A stretch of DNA of 64,000 bases from Arachnomyces sp. PD_36 (Eukaryota > Ascomycota > Eurotiomycetes > Onygenales > Arachnomycetaceae). The position numbers and the translations under genes are program-made. Each line of letters starts with the position of its first letter. Within the stretch, counting starts at the first letter, position 1. Positions 57,682 through 64,000 of this stretch are shown here, piece by piece. The DNA is taken from contig JANTQE010000005.1 of the NCBI GenBank assembly GCA_032988195.1, positions 310,001 through 374,000 on the forward strand, in the 5' to 3' direction. The notes beneath the pieces are model-generated. The model saw nothing but the letters and a program-made list of their open reading frames with translations, did not search any database and was not told where the DNA came from.

Positions 57682-58718
57682 CCTCGGAATAGGCCACCAT
57701 TCTACAATCCATCCTATGGTAGAGTCTCGAACGGTATAGCCTCATAAGGGATGGTAGTGACAGGAAAACACGCGGCCGTCTTTGTTACCTATTTATTGAA
57801 ATTTTTTATAGAGCTAGTTACTCAGGGGGGTACAGGTTATGCATGATTGAGGTAAATGAGATATAATAGTTATGCCATTGGATTATTTTTTACCAGTTTT
57901 TATCTTCTTAAGCCACCAAGTGCTACTAGTATGGTTCTTTTAACAAATAAAGGGGATAGTCCTGGGGGCAAGGAGACAGTGCGTCAAGCCCTTGATATTT
58001 CCTTATTAAAGGTCTAATTAGCAAACTGACTCCGACATTGGCGTCTTCAGCTACCCGCCTCCGCTCCATCCCCGGCTAAATATATTCCCAAACATCTCCC
58101 TAGGGCACCGCACCGAAATAGTATAAGGACAATAAAGTCCTAGTAACAATTCTGGGGTAGACCTCGTCGTGAAGCAAGCCCATCTCTAGGTTTAATGACC
58201 AGTTCCTGACCTGAACATCCATGGAAGCCAAAGAGCAGGGAAGAAAGAGCTTCATCTTGCTGTTACATGTAGGTTGTAGCTTCATAGTAATTGCTGGAAT
58301 ATTGATAGCCCACTACATGGACTGTCAAGCGCCAAGACACCGAGCCAGGGTGTGATGATTGGTTCTTTATCAAAGACGGGACAGCGGAGAGAACCTTAAC
58401 TTTAAGCATCATTTGACGTTGTTAGACTAAGTTGGTATAAGATACATATAGGCTAGAATTGTAGTATGACCTGGCTATAGTGTTCATGGATCTCCTGAGA
58501 ACAGAGTATCCCCGCACTTTCCTCCAATTTCCCTTTCCCTTGACTCCATCAACTTTCCTGCGGATACAATCTCCCTCCATTGCTGTGAATCGAATTGCCG
58601 AATATGAATATGAGAAAAACTCCATTGATAAATACACACACGAGACTTGGAATAAAGCAAATAAAAGGAACTCGGGTCAGAAATTGCGGAGCAGGTATGT
58701 CATGAAGACGTAACAATT
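57682..58718. other. Convergent 3' region
   Basis: 1 kb between the convergent RRM and CWC22 genes. AT-rich around 57780-57960. Only short frames; nothing recognised. Confidence 0.5.
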
Positions 58719-61142
58719 TCATCGGGAGACTGAGCGACTATCATATCGTCGGCTACGGTAGGGGCTCCGTTCACGTCGTCGGCTAGGGCTTGGTGATCGC
58801 CGGGAAGTCTTTCGCGGTGGGGTGCGAGAGATGGAGCGTGGTCTCCGGCGAACAGGGGATCGGGAAGGTGTATATGATGCCTCTCGTCGACGAGCTCGTG
58901 GCGCTGGAGATGGAGAGCGAGATGGGGAGTAACTCCTACCACGCCGAGTCTTCGATTTGGGAGTGGGAGATCTCGACGGAGTGTAAGATCGGCCTCGATG
59001 CGTTGCACGTCCACGCTCACGCTCACGCGACGGTGAACGGGAGTAAGAACGAGATCGAGAGCGAGAGGGGGATCGGGAATAGGAACGGGCCCGAGAAGGT
59101 GAACGTGAGCGGGATAGAGAGCGGGAATAGGAGCGGGCGCGAGATCGAGAGCGGGAGCGGGAGGGGGAACGTGAGTCGGAGTAGGAAGAATAACTGGAGT
59201 AAGAACTGACGGATGCGGAATCTGATTCCGACTTTGGCGCGGGAAGAGCAGGCATTGCTGGCTTGGGTATATTCTTGAGATGTTCTCTCATATCTTCGGT
59301 CAGTACACCCATACCAATACTGGTGAAGTAGTTGATAGAAAAGCGGGTGTTTCGGGGATTGTCGGTTGGGAATATTCCTTCGTAGCTGGGACGGAGGATC
59401 TCGTCCTTCAGTCGCTCCTGAAGCTTGACCATGCCCATCGCTTCAACCAAATCTTGGAATAAGATCTTTATAAAGATACGGCTACTGGAGGTGGTTTCCT
59501 CTTCATTCAAATGTATGACTGACAACACGTGCCACCCAATAGCATCGGAGCTAAGTAGGTGACCGAAGAACCGCGCAATGTTACGAAGACGATTTGTTTC
59601 GTAGCGGTGGATGGTGTCGTAGTATTGGGCAAAGGACGCCTCAAAAAGATCCGCCCAAAGGCGATTTATTTTCGAGAACCTTTCACCAATCAAGCCGTAG
59701 AATTTGGAGAAAGTGCGCTCTTGGGAACAACATTCAACAACCATGGAGGGAAGTTCGGATTCTTGGCCAGGCGGAAGGGTTACCTTCATGAGCTTATGAC
59801 AACATTCTTCGAAGTCAATACTCGACATAATTGTCAGGTATATGGTTCTTCGAAGGTTGACCAAGTCGGTGTTGGTTTGATCCTTGATATCCATCTGTCG
59901 ATCTTTCTCGGCTTCCTCGTCTTCATCTGAGCTCTCATCTTCCTCGCTATCGTCTTCTTCGTCATCACTGCCTTCGCCAAGAATTTCGGCCTTGAGCTTC
60001 TTATACGCCTCTTCATGCTCCTCCCATTCGGGGTCGAATTTGAATATATTGAGCCCATCCTGAACATCAATCTCGTCGTCAAGACCGGCGCGATGTGTGA
60101 TTTGATCCTCTTCCTCCACGAGATCGAGCTCATCCTTCATTGCCGGGTTGTCCTTGTATCTATCTTTCCGAACTTGGAAAAGCACCTCGATCATATATTG
60201 GACCCTCTTGTCGATATCTGCTTCGTGAAGAATGTTCCTGAACTGGTCGAAAACTGCTAGAGCGATGGGTCCACTCATCTCCTCCAAGTGTTGCCCAACT
60301 TCTCGAGTAAGTCCAACCGCAATTTCAACACTATCGTCGGTAGGTTTATGCAATAAGAGCAGCAGGATCTGAGCGGCAACCATCTCGTGCGCGACTTGCT
60401 GGTTACATAAATGCGCGATGAAGGTGGTAGACGATATGCAAACGGCTTTGTCATTTCGTTTGAAAGCTTTGCGAAACTGAACAATAAGGCGACTTAATAG
60501 CAACTCCCCAACTTGAGGAAGTTTCGTGTTCACGATAGCTGCCATCGCAGCGTAGATCGGGGTGAACGGTAAACTCGCAGCCTGGGCTTTCATGATACTC
60601 CGACAGAAGAGACCTCTTCCTCGAACCAGATTCTCACCGAAAAGTTCGGGAACGATAAATTTGATGTTCGAGACGTTGACTTTGTTGATCAGACCGTTTA
60701 TTGACTTCTTCAAAGCCTCCCAAGCCATGCGCTGATACTCCTTGCTCGTCTTATCCGTAATCTGGGATTGTAGCGCACGCAGCCTCGCGGGCGGAATGTA
60801 TGTACCTCCGGAACGCATGTTCAATAGCTTCTCATATTCAGCTTTCGCCGCTGCCTGCTTTTCCTCCTCGGTAAGGGGTTTTCGAGCTTCATCTTGTTTC
60901 TCGCGTTGACGAAGTCGCTCTGTAAGTTCGTATTCTCGTTGGTCCACGTGGGAATTGTCGAGAGAGGAGTTTTTTGGGCCATCTCGAGAAGGTCCGCCGG
61001 GAGGTGAGCGCCGACGGTCAGGCGAAGGGGAACGCGACGGTGGGGAGCGTTTCAATGAGCCGGACGCATGAGGTGAATATGAGGTTCCCGGAGGCGGGGT
61101 GGGCAAGCGAACAGCTGATTGCAGTAGCACCGAGTCTCCCAT
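58719..61142 (-). CDS. CWC22: Pre-mRNA-splicing factor Cwc22
   Basis: Spliceosome component needed for activation and, in many eukaryotes, for delivering eIF4AIII to exon-junction sites; nuclear. Single exon of 807 aa. After a disordered Pro/Ser N-terminus and a charged helix (ELTERLRQREKQDEARKPLTEEEKQ) come the family's SGGTYIPPARLRAL and then the MIF4G domain (AWEALKKSINGLINKVNVSNIKFIVPELFGENLVRGRGLFCRSIMKA is its N-terminal part). An acidic linker (GSDDEEDDSEEDESSDEDEE) separates it from the MA3 domain (LRRTIYLTIMSSIDFEECCHKLM ... SINYFTSIGMGVLTEDMREHL). The tail of ~130 residues is an RS domain with many RSRS/SPSR units. All of it is intron-less, which is striking for a splicing gene in a window full of introns. 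It is divergent from DPM2 over 292 bp. Confidence 0.96.
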   Translation of the reverse strand: MGDSVLLQSAVRLPTPPPGTSYSPHASGSLKRSPPSRSPSPDRRRSPPGGPSRDGPKNSSLDNSHVDQREYELTERLRQREKQDEARKPLTEEEKQAAAKAEYEKLLNMRSGGTYIPPARLRALQSQITDKTSKEYQRMAWEALKKSINGLINKVNVSNIKFIVPELFGENLVRGRGLFCRSIMKAQAASLPFTPIYAAMAAIVNTKLPQVGELLLSRLIVQFRKAFKRNDKAVCISSTTFIAHLCNQQVAHEMVAAQILLLLLHKPTDDSVEIAVGLTREVGQHLEEMSGPIALAVFDQFRNILHEADIDKRVQYMIEVLFQVRKDRYKDNPAMKDELDLVEEEDQITHRAGLDDEIDVQDGLNIFKFDPEWEEHEEAYKKLKAEILGEGSDDEEDDSEEDESSDEDEEAEKDRQMDIKDQTNTDLVNLRRTIYLTIMSSIDFEECCHKLMKVTLPPGQESELPSMVVECCSQERTFSKFYGLIGERFSKINRLWADLFEASFAQYYDTIHRYETNRLRNIARFFGHLLSSDAIGWHVLSVIHLNEEETTSSSRIFIKILFQDLVEAMGMVKLQERLKDEILRPSYEGIFPTDNPRNTRFSINYFTSIGMGVLTEDMREHLKNIPKPAMPALPAPKSESDSASVSSYSSYSSYSDSRSPSRSRSRSRARSYSRSLSRSRSPSRARSYSRSPSRSRSRSYSRSPSRERERGRATHRGRSYTPSRSPTPKSKTRRGRSYSPSRSPSPAPRARRREASYTPSRSPVRRRPRSISRTPPRKTSRRSPSPSRRRERSPYRSRRYDSRSVSR

Positions 61143-61434
61143 CTTCGAAGAGATGTATGACTATCCGCTCCTCGTTGTCGGTTGGTGTTGAGAGAGATAG
61201 TTTGCTCACTGCAGGATCGGAGAAGAAACTTGAAGGGGAAGAGCTACTGAGAGGCTTGGCGCAAAAGATATGTCATCACGTGACCATTGCATTCACCAGC
61301 TACTTTTGATGCCAGATGAAAACAAAACTTCTCAGGAGTATCTACCATTCTAGAACCTTTCACAAACAACCCGCTATTCTCTCTCCGCCGCGCACACTTG
61401 AGGATCTATCCTCCTATGTGATTCTTTTGCCACA
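61143..61434. promoter_or_regulatory. Divergent promoter region, CWC22 / DPM2
   Basis: 292 bp between divergent start codons; a compact bidirectional promoter for two housekeeping genes. No TATA box seen. Confidence 0.6.
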
Positions 61435-61815
61435 ATGGTATGTTGTTCGCGACTCAATGGCGAATTGTGGTGCTCAGGGGCTAATTAAGAATTTGCAGCT
61501 TGGCCAACTCCTTGGACTAGTCATGCTCCTAGTGGCGACCACAGTGTTTCTCTATTACACGGCATGGACGCTTTTGATGGTGAGTTCGCTGGGGATTTAT
61601 AGGAAGATGGGAGCTAATAGCATGAGTAGCCCTTCGTCGACCCCGGGCACCCTCTCCACGACCTCTTCCCACCACGAGTTTGGGCGATTAGAATCCCGGT
61701 TATCCTGACATTGCTTGGTTCGGCGGTTGTTGGGTCATTCCTGGGTGTTGTTATGATAAGGAGCAGCAAGAAGAAGGCGGCAAAGGCCAAGGCAGCAGCG
61801 AAAAAGAAGGCTTAA
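61435..61815 (+). CDS. DPM2: Dolichol-phosphate mannosyltransferase subunit 2
   Basis: Small ER membrane subunit that stabilises and activates the dolichol-phosphate mannose synthase (Dpm1 with Dpm3), also linked to GPI-GlcNAc transferase; needed for N-glycosylation, O-mannosylation and GPI anchors. Exons: 61435-61437 (ATG only), 61499-61579 and 61630-61815 give 89 aa. Two membrane segments are seen: LLGLVMLLVATTVFLYYTAW and WAIRIPVILTLLGSAVVGSF, joined by the family's PF(V/F)D...HPLHDLFPPR loop, completed only by splicing intron 2. The C-terminus is a Lys/Ala-rich tail (KKKAAKAKAAAKKKA), a possible ER retrieval signal as well as fungal extension. Length matches fungal Dpm2. If intron 1 were not used, no suitable ATG precedes the first membrane segment except an internal Met. 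Confidence 0.9.
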
Positions 61816-63025
61816 GGGTTGCACTCCGCGAGTCGCACCCTGATGTTGGGCCTGGGTCTATGAGCATGATTCGGAGTACAATATTTACTTTAACAACGCG
61901 GTATCATCATCTTAAGAGCCTCTGTCCAGGAGACTTTTTCGGTTCAGGGGATGGGTGAACAGTGTTGCTGGGATAGAGCTTTGTCGCCCTAGTACCCTTT
62001 GCGCAATAATCTCATTCCTGCTGTCTGAGGCTATAATTGTGAGATGCTTGAGCGAATGTCTTTAATCGGAAACCAGCTGTCCGTTTCGCATCTAGGAATT
62101 TGATGCTTTTCAGAATGCCGATGGAAAGCGCCTTGCTGTGGTGACTCTCGTATATATGGAATCCTTGCCCGTTGTACATGGAATAAGAGACTACGCACAG
62201 GGGTATCAAACCACGCCCTAAAAACGTTCGCTTTTCTTCTCATCTTCCTCGCACGTTTTCCGACTGTTCGTCCTCTTCATCCGTCCGAGTCAGATGGAGG
62301 CCTGAGCAACTGACGACGTGTCACGTGGATGCATTGCATGTGACTTGATGACAACATCATCGTCCCTGGCATGGGGTATGTTTGCACTGTTTGACTAGTT
62401 TATCTCCATCCGACCAATCACACGCGGGAACGTGACCCTGAAAGCAGCTGGCTCGCTTACATAAGATCGTTGGATCCGTGGATGGGGATGACTGTACTGG
62501 ATGATATGACCTTCCCCCCCCATTTTGTTGGAGCTCTCCAGTGCTTCTTCTTTCACTCTGACAACTATTCCGAGATCCTCATTTAAGTGCCCTGATACCC
62601 CTTGATGCTTCAATCTTCACAGCACGGTGTTTCAAAGGCTACGCCCATAGCTTAGGCTTCTGACACGGCTGCGAGACCAGCCTAGCTTGTTCTTCCGTTT
62701 CAGGGGGAACTGCAAGTCGTCACCTCCGCCAACCTCGTCCTTCAACGTGGGAGGTACTTTTCTACCAACGCCACCCTGACATTGTAGGCACCTCTGTACT
62801 GTTCCTCTTTGTCTATCTCTTCAAACTACCAGTAAATTAGGAAATTAACTGAAGTATCCCTTTTGTATAGTTCTCCAACTGCCCCGCGTCATACCCCGCT
62901 ACAAGCTTCGGTGACCCCAACGCTCCTCTCATCTTGAGCTGGAGCTCTGATAGCTAAAGGGTTGCTTAAAACCCGTTGCCTCGAGGAGGCGCTGCCCACC
63001 CGCGAGATCCCCGAACGTATTTTGG
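61816..63025. other. Intergenic region
   Basis: 1.2 kb between two plus-strand genes with short, unconvincing frames. It holds DPM2's 3' flank and the promoter of the last gene. Confidence 0.5.
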
Positions 63026-64000
63026 ATGCTCCCAGCATCTAACTCGTCGTCCCGCCAACCCAGTCGGTCTCCGGACAACGGACCTCTCCCCCAAGACAAA
63101 CCCCAGACGATCCCAGATCAGATTCCCAGCAAGAAGAAGAAGGGGAGAAATGCTTCGGGGAGAGAGGCCGGGACTGCCAAATATGCGGCGAGGGAGGTTA
63201 AGGATGTGTAAGTTTTCCAGAGTCTTCCCTGTATTTGCTCTGCGTATTTCTAGAAAGCGGAAGACAACAATCCTAGACAAAGAGGAAAACATTTGAGTGC
63301 CTACTAAACCCTCACAGAGAACCCTCTTTCCCCACTCAGCAGGACGATTTGTTCAGCCAGACCCAGTCGCCCGTCCCTCCGCCGAACAATCCTGTTGTCT
63401 CTCCGGTTCTGAAAGCTCTTGGAGCCGCTCAGGACAATGACCCTGTGCGTCGTACGGATGCCTGGGCACAAGAAGTTCCGTTTGGGAAAAGCCCACCAGT
63501 CGACCACATTGACGGCGCTGTTATTGGCGAGTCTCCACCGGAACTTTCTGGGAGGGTTGAAAGAGGGTTCAGCCATGCTTCCCCTTCCGCGTCTCCACGA
63601 CCAACAAAAACACGGCCTTTAAGCTTTGGAAACGGTTTTATGAACGCTACTTCATCACGCAATCCATCAACAGACAGACAACGGCATTCTCTTAGTGCTC
63701 AATATCAAAATCAACCACCACCACCGCATTTACCCCAGCCACATTTCTACTCCGCTCCAGATATCGATATACCAATGTACCCAGGCCAGAATGTCCGATC
63801 CGCGTCCGAAGGCACCTACTCTTTTTCTGCGTTTGATAACCTCCCCTACTCATCGCCGAAAATGAAGATGGGTGGGAAAGTATTACTGGTTGGAAGCGAT
63901 GGGAGGCTAGACGTGCTATCCCTTGAGAAAGAAAGGACCAGGCTTATCGGGAGGATTGATGGTTTGAATGGAAGAGTCATCGAAGCAAAACTTTCCAGTG
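63026..64000 (+). CDS. Unrecognised gene, 5' part only (runs off window)
   Basis: Exon 1 63026-63207 and exon 2 63318 to beyond 64000, phase continuous (GAT GT|A GAA). The visible 288 codons start MLPASNSSSRQPSRSPDNG and contain a basic patch (KKKKGR) that could be a nuclear or membrane-binding signal. A long Pro/Ser/Gln-rich disordered region follows, with SPVPPPNNPVV, a proline run and a histidine-bearing segment. The final visible 40 residues look like the start of a folded domain: KVLLVGSDGRLDVLSL, then RIDGLNGRVIEAKL, compatible with the first blade of a beta-propeller (WD40-like). The function is unknown. The AG acceptor at 63317 was chosen because only it keeps the downstream frame open. 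The 3' end lies outside the window. Confidence 0.78.

Noticed and set aside
58790..59209. 139-codon plus-strand frame rich in Arg/Ser/Glu/Gly
   Set aside because: It is the antisense of the CWC22 RS-domain repeats; the regular codon pattern keeps the other strand open.

Overview
The window is nuclear DNA of a filamentous ascomycete (Pezizomycotina). The evidence is many short spliceosomal introns of about 50-200 nt with GTAAGT/GTATGT donors and CTAAC-like branch sites, intron-less long genes, families such as DUF7729 and a GH18-CBM18 chitinase, and typical Pezizomycotina orthologues. A Leotiomycete-like source is my best guess, but the class cannot be fixed from the sequence alone. I see no prokaryotic, viral or intact transposon genes and no CRISPR array.

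Layout. 0-12 kb: a C2H2 zinc-finger factor, an ACAD10/11-type phosphotransferase divergent from dUTPase, then pyridoxal kinase. 12-19 kb: three secretory-pathway genes (a small secreted Cys protein, a GPI-type DUF7729 protein, and a chitinase with an inserted CBM18). 19-25 kb: a polarity/septation block of AFI1 (DENN/SPA type), RLC1 (myosin regulatory light chain) and BUB2/cdc16 (RabGAP-like mitotic-exit regulator). 25-35 kb: a SET-MYND protein, a large DCAF-type WD40 protein and an unrecognised coiled-coil protein. 36-41 kb: ADE8 (GAR transformylase), a Ser-rich coiled-coil protein and 6-phosphogluconolactonase. 43-47 kb: a 16-Cys secreted protein, tRNA-Asp(GTC) and an 81-residue zinc-ribbon protein. 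47.7-56.1 kb: a gene-poor stretch holding only a damaged tRNA-Arg, an AAG microsatellite and a possible decayed coding fragment. 56-64 kb: a two-RRM protein, CWC22 divergent from DPM2, and the 5' part of an unrecognised gene cut by the window end.

Exon structures were worked out by hand from splice consensus, frame continuity and conserved residues. They are internally consistent (every spliced CDS is a multiple of three) but are not backed by transcripts. Notable structures are an 11-nt microexon in pyridoxal kinase, two genes whose first coding exon is only the ATG, a probable nine-base last coding exon in the WD40 gene, and several introns of length 3n without stops that could be retained. 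No clearly new biological system was found. The most unusual items are the damaged tRNA-Arg, the CBM18 inserted in a GH18 barrel, the unknown Cys-rich and coiled-coil genes, and the possible decayed gene near 51 kb.
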